Virus record (IMG/VR): IMGVR_UViG_3300042891_000149 | Coordinates: 1 to 39,180 of that record | Source of the DNA: a virus | DNA length: 39,180 nt | Reading direction: 5' to 3' (one strand) | Shown here: positions 6,551 through 13,417 of the stretch, piece by piece | How positions within the stretch are numbered: the first letter of the stretch is position 1 | How the letters are laid out: each line of letters begins with the position of its first letter | Made by a program: the position numbers and the translations under genes | Notes under the pieces: generated by a model | What the model saw: the letters and a program-made list of their open reading frames with translations, nothing else | Databases searched by the model: none | Told to the model about the DNA's origin: nothing

Positions 6551-7155
6551 AGGTGCTGGTCGCTTGCGAATATAGCGCAACTGTTCGTGATGCGTTCCGT
6601 GCCAAGGGGCATGACGCATGGTCTTGCGATCTGCTGCCCACTGATGGTGACCCGCAATGGCATATACAGGGTGACGCCCTTGTTATGGCGCACGGACATG
6701 ATTGGGACTTAATGATAGCCCACCCACCCTGCACCTATATGACGAACGCTGGGGTCACATGGTTGCATAAAGACCCAACACGTTGGGAAAAGCTGGATGA
6801 GGGCGCTGCCTTTTTCAAGGCTCTTTGGGATGCGCCAATCAAGCGCATTGCCATTGAGAACCCTGTCATGCACAAGTATGCCAAAGAGCGGATTGGTGGT
6901 ATGCAGCAGACCCAAACTATACAGCCGTATCAGTTTGGTCATTTGGAACAGAAGGCAACGTGCCTTTGGCTCAAGGGATTAATGCCTTTGCGTCCTACCA
7001 CCGATCTCAAGGCAGAGACAAAAGCGTTGCCTGATAATCAACGCCAACGGTTACACTATCTTCCGCCATCTGCCGACAGGTGGAAGTTACGCAGTACTAC
7101 TTTTAAGGGAATAGCATCAGCTATGGCTGACCAATGGGGATTTAATAATGGCTGA
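6547..7155 (+). CDS. Minimal C5-cytosine-methylase-like phage protein
   Basis: The 202-aa protein has the order of key motifs of C5 DNA methyltransferases in shortened form: an N-terminal VLVACEYSATVRDAF (motif I-like), a conserved DLLP, HPPCT with the candidate catalytic Cys62, and AIENP (104-106; motif VI-like). A large target-recognition domain is missing, and the C-terminus (YQFGHLEQKATCLWLKG, DRWKLRS) is that of a widespread phage family usually named DNA cytosine methyltransferase without proof. It may protect DNA from restriction, but activity is uncertain. It is coupled to the HTH gene by ATGA and overlaps the primase gene by 8 bases. Confidence 0.75.
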   Translation: MKVLVACEYSATVRDAFRAKGHDAWSCDLLPTDGDPQWHIQGDALVMAHGHDWDLMIAHPPCTYMTNAGVTWLHKDPTRWEKLDEGAAFFKALWDAPIKRIAIENPVMHKYAKERIGGMQQTQTIQPYQFGHLEQKATCLWLKGLMPLRPTTDLKAETKALPDNQRQRLHYLPPSADRWKLRSTTFKGIASAMADQWGFNNG

Positions 7156-9166
7156 TCTAACAAACATTCTGGGCGGCTCATGGTCACCGCCAGCAGAGAT
7201 TAAAGCAGACCCACCGGAACTACAGCTTCGTGACGCCATAGAGAATAGTGGCATGACAGCGCCAAAGGACATTGTCCTTGACGGCAAGATGCACCGCTTT
7301 AACTCTGGAACCAAAGGCAAGGGCGGACACGATAAGTCCGGCTGGTATATTGCCTATGGCGATGGTGTTCCCGCTGGCCGCTTCGGTTGCTGGAGGGCTG
7401 GCATGGAAATGACATGGAGGGCGGACGTTGGCCGTAAGCTAACGCCATCTGAAGAGATGGCAAATGTCCGGCGCATGTCAGAGGCCAAGGCCGCACGGGA
7501 CATCGAACTGGCTAAATCGCGAGAGGTGGCATCGAACACCGTCGAGAAGATTTGGTCAGAGGCCACCGCTGCCCATCCAGATCACCCGTATCTTTCCCGC
7601 AAAGGGATTGGCGTCAATGGCGCGAGGGTCACAGGCGACGGACGGCTGGTGGTTCCCCTGTTTAGTCCCAACGGCAAATTATCATCGCTGCAATACATAG
7701 ATCGTGAGGGCGGTAAGTTATACCACGCTGGCGGACAGACAGGCGGCTGTTCTTGGATGGTCGGCACAATGGACGAACCTGGGGTTGTATATGTGGCCGA
7801 AGGTTTTGCCACAGCAGCCACTATCCATCAGGTAACAGGTCGCCCATGCCTTGTGGCCTATTCTGCGTCCAACCTTGTGCCTGTTACTGGTGAGGCGCGG
7901 GACAAATACGGCCCAACCCAAGAAATCGTCATCGTTGCGGACAATGATGCGTCCAACACAGGTCAGAAGTATGCCGACCAAGCATCAGCCAAGTTTGGTG
8001 CGCGGACCATAATGCCACCCTTCCAGGGCGATGCGAACGACTATGTGGCGTCTGGGGGCGACTTGTCTGTCCTGCTGATTCCACCCGTTTCGGATTGGCT
8101 CATCCCAGCCGACGAATTCTGCACTAAGCCAGCCCCGATCAAGTGGATGGTCAAGAACTGGATACAGGATGATGCCCTTATCATGATCCACGGGCCGTCA
8201 GGCGGAGGCAAGACCTTCGTGGCGCTTGATTGGTGTCTGCACATTGCCTCCAAACTGACCAATTGGAACGGACACAGGGTCAAGAACGGCACGGTGGTCT
8301 ATCTGGCTGGTGAGGGACATCACGGTCTGCGTTCGCGTATATCAGCATGGAAACAGCATCACGGCGTATCCAGCGTCAATATGTGGCTGTCGAAGGCTGG
8401 CTGCGATCTGAACACGCCCGAAGGCTACATGAAGGTGGTTGAGGCCATCAGGGCGCTACCGCATCCGCCCAGTGTCATTGTGGTCGATACCCTGCACAGG
8501 TTCCTGTCCGGCGACGAGAACAGCGCACAGGATGCCAAAACAATGATCGATGCCTGTGCTGCGCTCATGCGTGAGTTCGGTTGCAGCATCATCCTTGTGC
8601 ATCACACTGGCGTGTCGGACGAGGCCCAGCACCGTGCGCGTGGATCGTCGGCATGGAAGGGCGCGTTGGAGATTGAGATTAGTGTTGTCCCAGCTAAGGG
8701 CGACGGACCTATCCAGATCGTCCAGCGCAAGTCCAAGGATGCTGAAGAGGCAAAGCCTGTCTATGCTGTACTGGAACTTGTACAGATCAATGGCTGGTTC
8801 GATGAGGACGGGGAGCAAGTTTCCAGTGCGGTTATAATGCAAACTGAGGCTCCGCCTGAGACACGCAAAGAGGCAAAGCACAAAAGCAACTTCAAGATAT
8901 TTGATGGCGCTTGGCATAAGGCTGGGTGCGAAGTCAGGGATGACATGCCTTACCTATCTCGCTCTGCCTTGATAGATCATATCATGAAAGAGGGCTTGGC
9001 TAAGAATGAAGATGCGGCAAAGAAAATGTGTCAGGAGAGCCAGACCAATAGGCTTATTGGTACGCTTGTTGTGAGCGAAATGGTGAGCAGACATGAGCAT
9101 GGTTGGGTGGTTATTTGTCCCGATAATGCCTCGTCCATGATGATTTCAAGAAGTGACTATAAATAG
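7148..9166 (+). CDS. Bifunctional primase-helicase (Toprim primase + RepA-like AAA helicase)
   Basis: The 672-aa protein joins three parts. Residues 1-130 form an N-terminal region with KSGWYIAYGDG and FGCWRAG, as in phage and plasmid primases. Around 160-300 is a Toprim primase core with VYVAEGFATA (Glu near 216) and IVIVADND (near 262). From about 330 comes a RecA-like helicase with Walker A HGPSGGGKT (348-356), Walker B VIVVDTLHRF (near 447) and ILVHHTG. The C-terminal 100 residues may be a winged helix. It should unwind and prime DNA at the replication fork. No polymerase gene is present, so host polymerase III is the likely partner. The adjacent repeat-rich gap may be its origin. Confidence 0.9.
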   Translation: MADLTNILGGSWSPPAEIKADPPELQLRDAIENSGMTAPKDIVLDGKMHRFNSGTKGKGGHDKSGWYIAYGDGVPAGRFGCWRAGMEMTWRADVGRKLTPSEEMANVRRMSEAKAARDIELAKSREVASNTVEKIWSEATAAHPDHPYLSRKGIGVNGARVTGDGRLVVPLFSPNGKLSSLQYIDREGGKLYHAGGQTGGCSWMVGTMDEPGVVYVAEGFATAATIHQVTGRPCLVAYSASNLVPVTGEARDKYGPTQEIVIVADNDASNTGQKYADQASAKFGARTIMPPFQGDANDYVASGGDLSVLLIPPVSDWLIPADEFCTKPAPIKWMVKNWIQDDALIMIHGPSGGGKTFVALDWCLHIASKLTNWNGHRVKNGTVVYLAGEGHHGLRSRISAWKQHHGVSSVNMWLSKAGCDLNTPEGYMKVVEAIRALPHPPSVIVVDTLHRFLSGDENSAQDAKTMIDACAALMREFGCSIILVHHTGVSDEAQHRARGSSAWKGALEIEISVVPAKGDGPIQIVQRKSKDAEEAKPVYAVLELVQINGWFDEDGEQVSSAVIMQTEAPPETRKEAKHKSNFKIFDGAWHKAGCEVRDDMPYLSRSALIDHIMKEGLAKNEDAAKKMCQESQTNRLIGTLVVSEMVSRHEHGWVVICPDNASSMMISRSDYK

Positions 9167-9301
9167 GGGGTGGACAAGGGTGGACAAGGGTGGACAAAAC
9201 AGAACTTGTCCACCTAAAGTGACGCTTTTCTGCGGGTTTTAAATAGGGGTGGACAATTAACTGGACAAGGTAGGGGCAAGGTAGGCAGTACTGGACAGAC
9301 A

Positions 9302-9327
9302 GGACAACACACCTATAGGTGTTGTCC
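9302..9327. repeat. Inverted repeat around a 14-bp perfect palindrome
   Basis: GGACAACAC (9302-9310) pairs with GTGTTGTCC (9319-9327). At the centre is a perfect palindrome, ACACCTATAGGTGT (9309-9322). It can form a hairpin or act as a symmetric protein-binding site. There is no following T-tract, so it is not an intrinsic terminator. Confidence 0.7.
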
Positions 9328-9362
9328 AATTGTCCACCTGTCCTGCGGGGTGTCCTGACCAC

Positions 9363-9391
9363 TTGTCATTGGACCTCTGGTAATATAGAAT
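9363..9391 (+). promoter_or_regulatory. Candidate sigma70-type promoter
   Basis: TTGTCA (9363-9368) and TAGAAT (9386-9391) are separated by 17 bases and lie about 20 bases before the start codon of the 9414 gene, after a long gene-free stretch. The match is only fair; the position is the main support. Confidence 0.35.
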
Positions 9392-9413
9392 TAGGTATGC
9401 GGAAAGGAAGATT

Positions 9414-9602
9414 ATGAGTAAGAGTAATGATGAGTCTTGTGGGCAGTGTTTGTTCTTTCAGGGAAGCCCTTCAGGCTCTCATGGATTTTGCAAACGGTTC
9501 CCTCCTGTGTTCACGAACATAGACAATGAAGGTCGAGCCAAGTTTTTCAATCCAGTGACCTCACCGTTCAATTGGTGTGGTGAGTTCGAGGACACAGACT
9601 GA
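9414..9602 (+). CDS. Small four-cysteine protein (62 aa)
   Basis: The ATG has AAAGGAAG about 4 bases upstream. The protein reads C-G-Q-C-L-F-F, then Cys after 13 residues followed by KRFPP, then Cys after 28 more in a FNWCGEFE end. This CxxC-C-C layout with the aromatic and Pro-Pro spacing is typical of small phage proteins that probably bind zinc or an Fe-S cluster. It resembles the 1871-2065 protein and the tail of the Cas4-like nuclease. It is coupled to the gpZ-like gene by a one-base overlap (TGATG). The function is unknown. Confidence 0.8.
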   Translation: MSKSNDESCGQCLFFQGSPSGSHGFCKRFPPVFTNIDNEGRAKFFNPVTSPFNWCGEFEDTD

Positions 9603-10354
9603 TGTTAGCAATGCGGGTTGAGACTAGCAACTTTGACAGGGGCTTACGGGTTCTTGCCGAAACGCCTAATATGATCCGCAAAGCTGTTGTTGGTGCTTTG
9701 TCTGACACGGTGGACGATCTTTACACCCGTCAAGAGATGGAGATGAAAACCGTCTTCAATAAGCCGTCGCCATATGTGTTGAAGGGCTTGAAGAAAAGCT
9801 ACCCTGGTGGCCGTGAGGGTCAATCGAACAGGGCCAGATTTGGTCAGGGTGTATTGAAGGCTGGAACCTACTTTGAATATTTTGGCGGCACTGGTTCGCC
9901 TGAAAGCATCGTAAAGCCACATGTGTTTGGCGGGAACAGGTCGCGCAAGGCATCTGAAAGGCGCTTACAGGAGCGTGTGGCATTGCTTGGCGGACAGGAC
10001 ACTGTCCAGGGCAGGAACTATCCCCGTGGATCAGGCGGTGACATCAATGGCGCTAGGTACAGCGAAATGCTGGCGGCTGTTGGCGCATTGTCTGAGACTG
10101 CGCGTAAAGCTATGCCTAAAAGCAAACAGCGGGATCGCAAGAACGTCAGCTTCTTTGTGATAAAACGCGAAGGGACGCCTATCGGCATTGCAGAGCGCCG
10201 AGGCAAGGACATTAAAATAATGCTTGTAAATACCAAAAAGAAGGCGGTATACAAAAAACGTTATGATTATTTTGGCGTTGGACAGAAGCAAGTCGCTTAC
10301 AGTCTGCCGCTGCACTTTAACCGTATTATTAACCGAATGATTTCTAGGCTATAA
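9602..10354 (+). CDS. Probable minor tail protein Z-like (tail completion) protein
   Basis: The 250-aa protein has an N-terminal helical region (IRKAVVGALSDTVDDLYTRQE) leading to MKTVFNKPSPYVLKGL. It ends in a basic region with a SLPLHFNRIINRMI helix. The F-x-x-P-(S/T)-P-Y hallmark and basic character match phage proteins related to lambda gpZ, which completes the tail so that it can join the head. This call rests on weak similarity. Its place is odd: in lambda, Z lies between FII and U, whereas here it is about 10 kb upstream of those genes, before the terminase. Two further ATG codons lie near the start, and the first one gives the TGATG overlap. Confidence 0.6.
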   Translation: MLAMRVETSNFDRGLRVLAETPNMIRKAVVGALSDTVDDLYTRQEMEMKTVFNKPSPYVLKGLKKSYPGGREGQSNRARFGQGVLKAGTYFEYFGGTGSPESIVKPHVFGGNRSRKASERRLQERVALLGGQDTVQGRNYPRGSGGDINGARYSEMLAAVGALSETARKAMPKSKQRDRKNVSFFVIKREGTPIGIAERRGKDIKIMLVNTKKKAVYKKRYDYFGVGQKQVAYSLPLHFNRIINRMISRL

Positions 10355-10357
10355 CAT

Positions 10358-10546
10358 ATGAACGACAATATCGAACACGAAGGCCCGAAGCATTTGTTTG
10401 CTGCTGACCTGTTAAACTCTCTTATGGTGCTGATGGACAATGCCGCAAATGAAGGCCTGGATCGCCGCGATGATGAGGGATTGATTTACGATTGGGCATT
10501 CTGGTCTGGCGAATGCGCCAAGGCATTGGGCGTAAAGAAAATTTAG
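10358..10546 (+). CDS. Small acidic unknown protein (62 aa)
   Basis: The ORF starts 3 bases after the gpZ-like gene, in the same direction and with no strong ribosome-binding site, so coupling is likely. It is acidic and helical (AADLLNSLMVLMDNAANEG, then a Trp-rich YDWAFWSGECAKALG). No motif or family is recognised. It is the last gene before a repeat-containing gap. Confidence 0.6.
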   Translation: MNDNIEHEGPKHLFAADLLNSLMVLMDNAANEGLDRRDDEGLIYDWAFWSGECAKALGVKKI

Positions 10547-10868
10547 CCCATAAATCGTATGGGGGCAAATTTTGGCCCAGAAATCGTATGGGGGATTTTT
10601 GCTCCATAAACCGAGGGGGGGTCAATTTGGGCGTTCCCCGTCTGTTCCCGTTTCGCTGGCGCAATAATGTTGCGCGGCATTGGAACAATGTTGCCAGCGC
10701 GATAGGGCGCGGCAATCCGTCAATTTTATGCTTTATATATAGGGGGGCCACGCCATCCTGACGTTCGGCTGTTTGTTGACATTTGTTCACTTTTATATGT
10801 CAGCTTGTCGTGGTAGGGCTTGCCTGTCGGAGCGAAACGGCCCGATTTTTAAAATAAGGATTAATTGT
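10547..10868. promoter_or_regulatory. Gene-free region with tandem imperfect repeats and a possible promoter
   Basis: Three imperfect repeats of about 28-29 bp run from 10547 to 10630. The core AAATCGTATGGGGG is exact at 10552 and 10581 (29 bp apart), and a degenerate copy follows near 10608. Downstream is a hairpin with TTGCC and GGCAA arms (about 10691-10715). A consensus TTGACA lies at 10776-10781, but TATATG at 10794 is too close for a standard -10. This region probably controls the small-gene operon that begins at 10869. Overlapping ORFs in it lack start signals. Confidence 0.5.
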
Positions 10869-11054
10869 ATGTCTAATATCAATATCGGCTTACTTGTGAT
10901 TGCAACTTTCTTGGCGATTTTCGCGGCAGCACTAATGTTTGGTGTGAATGTTATGGAAGGTCACCAAGTCCTTGCTATCCTATGCGCTTCTATGTTTGGC
11001 ATGGGCCTAGGTGTTGCAATTATTGAGGGCGCACAAATCGGCGGGGGCAAGTAA
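10869..11054 (+). CDS. Small membrane protein (61 aa, two TM helices)
   Basis: I chose the ATG at 10869 because AAGGA lies about 8 bases upstream; a start at 10773 would add a non-coding-like extension. Two hydrophobic segments are visible: about residues 6-26 (IGLLVIATFLAIFAAALMFG) and 33-54 (VLAILCASMFGMGLGVAII), with a short loop between. It is first in the accessory small-gene operon and far from the lysis genes, so it is more likely a host-takeover or superinfection-type protein than a holin. That is a guess. Confidence 0.7.
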   Translation: MSNINIGLLVIATFLAIFAAALMFGVNVMEGHQVLAILCASMFGMGLGVAIIEGAQIGGGK

Positions 11055-11055
11055 T

Positions 11056-11397
11056 ATGACCATCACACTGAACCTTGACTATGCTCGCAAGAATGAGGGC
11101 TATTACTACGGCGAAGGCTCCGCCATGCTTGCTGAACGTGTGGCGCTTGCCGCTGCCAAGCGTAAAAGCCCCAAGGGCCGCGCTACCGCCGCCTATAAGG
11201 CCTTGTGCAGCTTCGCGGCTGACATTGGTTGCAAGCCTGAGGTCGAATGCTTCATGCGCCCTGAACGTGGCGGATGGCGCGTATCATTTGAAGCTGGCCC
11301 TTATTCGTGGGCGATGGTTGCCAGCGATGCCTTAGCGCAAGTCGGCATCTTCGCGGAGCCATATTACAGCTTCGACCTTTGTTTCTACCCTGAGTGA
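11056..11397 (+). CDS. Unknown protein (113 aa)
   Basis: The ATG at 11056 follows the previous stop by one base. The first half is helical and basic (ERVALAAAKRKSPKGRATAAYKAL), and the second half is beta-rich with many aromatics (GGWRVSFEAGPYSWAMVASDAL, then PYYSFDLCFYPE). I recognise no family. It belongs to a run of small rightward genes of likely accessory function. Confidence 0.65.
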   Translation: MTITLNLDYARKNEGYYYGEGSAMLAERVALAAAKRKSPKGRATAAYKALCSFAADIGCKPEVECFMRPERGGWRVSFEAGPYSWAMVASDALAQVGIFAEPYYSFDLCFYPE

Positions 11398-11420
11398 ATT
11401 AATTTTAGGAGTTTAATATT

Positions 11421-11684
11421 ATGACTGATATTTCATGCAACGGATGGCGCAACGCCGCCACTTGGACAGTGGGCCTATGGTTCAACGATATATGGGCAGA
11501 GATGGCAGAGGAAGGGCAAGGTATCACCGCTGACCTTTGCCGCGATATGGTGGAAGAGTATGTTTATGACCTAATCGGACGCGATAGCACCACGGCGGGT
11601 TTCATATGGGATATGCTTGACCTGAATGTTGTCGATTGGGACGCACTGGCAGATCATCATGCACCATTGGGAGATGACGCATGA
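11421..11684 (+). CDS. DUF7249-like small phage protein (87 aa)
   Basis: The start has AGGAG 9 bases upstream. The opening CNGWRNAATWTVGLWFND matches a recurring N-G-W-x-N-x-x-T-W-x-V-x-L-W motif of small proteins spread among phages and plasmids, often next to anti-restriction or accessory genes. The rest is acidic and helical. The biochemical role is unknown. It is coupled to the next gene by an ATGA overlap. Confidence 0.7.
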   Translation: MTDISCNGWRNAATWTVGLWFNDIWAEMAEEGQGITADLCRDMVEEYVYDLIGRDSTTAGFIWDMLDLNVVDWDALADHHAPLGDDA

Positions 11685-11845
11685 CCGACCAAAACCAAAC
11701 AACGCTACAGGAAATTTATTTCGACCTGTGCGACCTAATCGATAGCGGACAGGCAGACGGAATTGCTCTTGATCAATTCGCGGAATTCAAAACGCTGTCC
11801 GAATTTTTAATTGAGCAACGCGATAAAATCGCACTTTTCACATAA
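11681..11845 (+). CDS. Small acidic unknown protein (54 aa)
   Basis: The ATG at 11681 overlaps the upstream stop (ATGA). The ORF ends at TAA 11843-11845. The protein is acidic and all-helical (LQEIYFDLCDLIDSG, then EFKTLSEFLIEQRDKI). Its support is the coupling, the acidic composition shared with its neighbours, and the ribosome-binding site of the next gene placed just after it. No family is recognised. Confidence 0.55.
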   Translation: MTDQNQTTLQEIYFDLCDLIDSGQADGIALDQFAEFKTLSEFLIEQRDKIALFT

Positions 11846-11862
11846 ATAGAAGGAAATTGGAA

Positions 11863-12009
11863 ATGGATATTCAAGCGCAAGCAATGCGCGCACTTGACCT
11901 GTTAGAAAGCAGCGAAGTGATGCATGAATTTGATGACAGCCTATGGCTTAAGGTAGACCGCGATTTGTGGGAAGCGTTTATCGGCGATGATGAGGGGCAG
12001 GGAAAATGA
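11863..12009 (+). CDS. Small acidic unknown protein (48 aa)
   Basis: The ORF is preceded by AGGAAATTGGAA and ends in an ATGA overlap with the next gene. It is acidic and helical (MRALDLLESSEVMHEFDD, then DLWEAFIGDDEGQ). The acidity and size suggest a possible protein-binding or DNA-mimic role, but nothing specific can be shown. Confidence 0.55.
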   Translation: MDIQAQAMRALDLLESSEVMHEFDDSLWLKVDRDLWEAFIGDDEGQGK

Positions 12010-12236
12010 GCATGGTAGTGACAAGCAACAATCCGCAATCGTGGCTCGAAACCATCTGGGATGCTTTGCATATAGCAAGGGAAGATTGCATTCCTGAAAG
12101 CGACCCTGATTATGATAATCAGTGGAATGATATTTGCGAAGCGATGGCGTGGCTCACTGAGAGCTTAGGCTTAGAGCTTGATAACAACGGCGATTATATT
12201 CAGATCGGAAATGGACAAAATGAACATGGTATTTGA
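12006..12236 (+). CDS. Small acidic unknown protein (76 aa)
   Basis: The start overlaps the upstream stop as ATGA and has GAGGGGCAGGG just upstream. The protein is acidic, with WLETIWDALHIAREDCIPES and NDICEAMAWLTESLG helices. I recognise no family. The gene ends 26 bases inside the next one. Confidence 0.65.
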   Translation: MSMVVTSNNPQSWLETIWDALHIAREDCIPESDPDYDNQWNDICEAMAWLTESLGLELDNNGDYIQIGNGQNEHGI

Positions 12237-12750
12237 ACTTAACACTGAGGCAGAATTGACGAATGCTTTGTCGGATTATTGCTATAAGCATGAATTGCCC
12301 CATGTCTGCGCGAATGAGTTGCTGATGGCTTGCCATAGTCATGTGGTATGGCTGGCAGCATTTTGTGACCAATGGGAAAAGGTGCAGGGCGCAAATGGTA
12401 GGCTTGTGCAATCAATGTTGGAGCAGGGTTTTGAGGTGGAACAAGGTGGCGGTGGCTGCCATGTCTTATCTATCGACATGGAAAATGGCGCGTTTGTGTG
12501 GGCCACTTGCCTTGATGGGGGCGGATTGCCTGAGACTGACAACTGGATGGTCTGCGCCTATGGTGATGACATTGATGACATCATATTTGAATTGCGGAGT
12601 GACCAGAACGATGACGAATTGTCACTCACTCAGGCGGTGGCACTGGCCTTGGATGTTGCCAATGATTTTGAGCCAACACCTTGCACGAACTGGCATAGGC
12701 ATAGGGATAGCGGGCGCGGTCAGTGTGTGGATTGCGGGGAGTTCATATGA
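12211..12750 (+). CDS. Unknown acidic protein with C-terminal Cys/His cluster (179 aa)
   Basis: The start at 12211 is chosen over the longer ORF start at 12178; 12220 and 12226 are also possible. The protein is acidic (YGDDIDDIIFELRSDQNDDE). It ends in PCTNWHRHRDSGRGQCVDCGEF, where Cys, two His and a CxxC could bind zinc. A glycine-rich turn (QGGGGCHVLSIDME) lies in the middle. It is coupled to the next gene by ATGA. I recognise no family. An accessory role is inferred from the location. Confidence 0.65.
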   Translation: MDKMNMVFELNTEAELTNALSDYCYKHELPHVCANELLMACHSHVVWLAAFCDQWEKVQGANGRLVQSMLEQGFEVEQGGGGCHVLSIDMENGAFVWATCLDGGGLPETDNWMVCAYGDDIDDIIFELRSDQNDDELSLTQAVALALDVANDFEPTPCTNWHRHRDSGRGQCVDCGEFI

Positions 12751-13016
12751 CACAAGCCGAAAGGATAGCAGCCGCCTATTGTCAAATACTGGCCGAATGG
12801 CTTGATGAAAGGCAATTGACCAGCGTCATAAATGGGGAGGCTTGGCCTGATGACTATTGCGATGGTAACGTGGCAATGGAGGCAGCCTTTGAAAGCCTTA
12901 GCGTTCCCCTGTGGGATGATGCCGAAGAGGCTGTGCGTGATGATGCAATCATCATCTGGAATGATGCCTATGACATAGCAAGCGCAAGGCGTTTTAAGGT
13001 GGTGATCAATGACTAG
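12747..13016 (+). CDS. Unknown acidic protein (89 aa)
   Basis: The ATG at 12747 overlaps the upstream TGA (ATGA) and is preferred over the ORF start at 12723. It is acidic and helical throughout (AERIAAAYCQILAEWLDE, then WDDAEEAVRDDAIIIWNDAY). It overlaps the start of the following HTH gene by 8 bases. I recognise no family. Confidence 0.65.
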   Translation: MTQAERIAAAYCQILAEWLDERQLTSVINGEAWPDDYCDGNVAMEAAFESLSVPLWDDAEEAVRDDAIIIWNDAYDIASARRFKVVIND

Positions 13017-13167
13017 GGTCAAGGCGTGGCGCTTATCACGCGCACCAATGACGCAAGAACAAGCGGCTGTATTGCTTGGCCTATCGTGGCGTCAGTATCA
13101 GCGCATTGAAGCTGGTCAGTGCGCGGCGTCAGGCTCAGTCATTCGATTAATGGAGTTAATGAAATGA
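13009..13167 (+). CDS. Small XRE-family HTH protein (52 aa)
   Basis: This short ORF overlaps both neighbours (8 bases upstream, ATGA downstream). It shows a clear XRE helix-turn-helix: APMTQEQAAVLLGLSWRQYQ, then RIEAGQ, where TQEQAAVLLGLS and RQYQRIEAG are the paired helices, then SVIRLMELMK. It has no extra domain, so it may need a partner or act as a Cro-like autoregulator near the end of the accessory operon. Its position just before the terminators and the late genes would suit a switch to late transcription; that is inference. Confidence 0.8.
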   Translation: MTRVKAWRLSRAPMTQEQAAVLLGLSWRQYQRIEAGQCAASGSVIRLMELMK

Positions 13168-13337
13168 AACATATAGAGACAACAGTGACGCCAAGGCTTC
13201 GCGCACAAATAGCATTGCTGGCAATACAGATTGATGAAGGGCAAGCGCGGCTTGATGCTTACATCAAACAGCAGAACAAGCCACACCTTGTGGCTAGGCG
13301 GTGGCTAAGGATGCAACTCATTCGATTGTTCAACTAA
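13164..13337 (+). CDS. Small basic unknown protein (57 aa)
   Basis: The ATG at 13164 overlaps the HTH stop (ATGA). The protein is basic and helical (TVTPRLRAQIALLAIQIDEG, then LVARRWLRMQLIRLF). It is the last gene before the tandem terminators. I recognise no motif. It may be a partner of the HTH protein, by coupling only. Confidence 0.6.
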   Translation: MKHIETTVTPRLRAQIALLAIQIDEGQARLDAYIKQQNKPHLVARRWLRMQLIRLFN

Positions 13338-13361
13338 TCGCACCACGAATTAAAACTATCG

Positions 13362-13384
13362 GGGGCCACTGGCCCCTTTTTTTT
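13362..13384 (+). terminator. Strong rho-independent terminator
   Basis: GGGGCC (13362-13367) pairs with GGCCCC (13371-13376) around a 3-base loop and is followed at once by eight T. It lies 25 bases after the last accessory gene and would end that operon. Confidence 0.88.
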
Positions 13385-13390
13385 GCCCTT

Positions 13391-13417
13391 GCCCTTGCTG
13401 GCAGGGGCTTTTCTTTT
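13391..13417 (+). terminator. Second tandem terminator
   Basis: GCCCTTGC (13391-13398) pairs fully with GCAGGGGC (13401-13408, one G-T pair) and is followed by TTTTCTTTT. The nominal loop is only two bases, so the innermost pair probably opens. It backs up the terminator just before it. Confidence 0.65.

Larger units (their letters stand above)
9167..9413. repeat. Gene-free region with TGGACA repeats, candidate replication origin or operator array
   Basis: Six direct copies of TGGACA start at 9171, 9181, 9191, 9250, 9262 and 9292; the first three are spaced exactly 10 bp and share TGGACAA. Inverted copies (TGTCCA) are at 9208, 9323 and 9331, with further TGTCC at 9339 and 9351. An AT-rich segment lies near 9237-9260. 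Clustered, helically phased repeats directly after the primase-helicase gene resemble iterons of an origin; binding sites for a phage regulator are the alternative. No ORF here is convincing. Confidence 0.7.

Noticed and set aside
9111-9362. Reverse ORF over the TGGACA repeats
   Set aside because: It is made of the repeats themselves and has no start signal.
10422-10790. Reverse ORF of 122 codons over the repeat gap, and a forward ORF 10492-10761
   Set aside because: Both cover the tandem repeats and part of a coupled small gene, lack start signals, and look like chance open frames.
6374-13167. Lysogeny module based on two small HTH proteins
   Set aside because: There is no integrase, att-like repeat or CI-type repressor with a C-terminal domain; two Cro-like proteins do not make a lysogeny switch.
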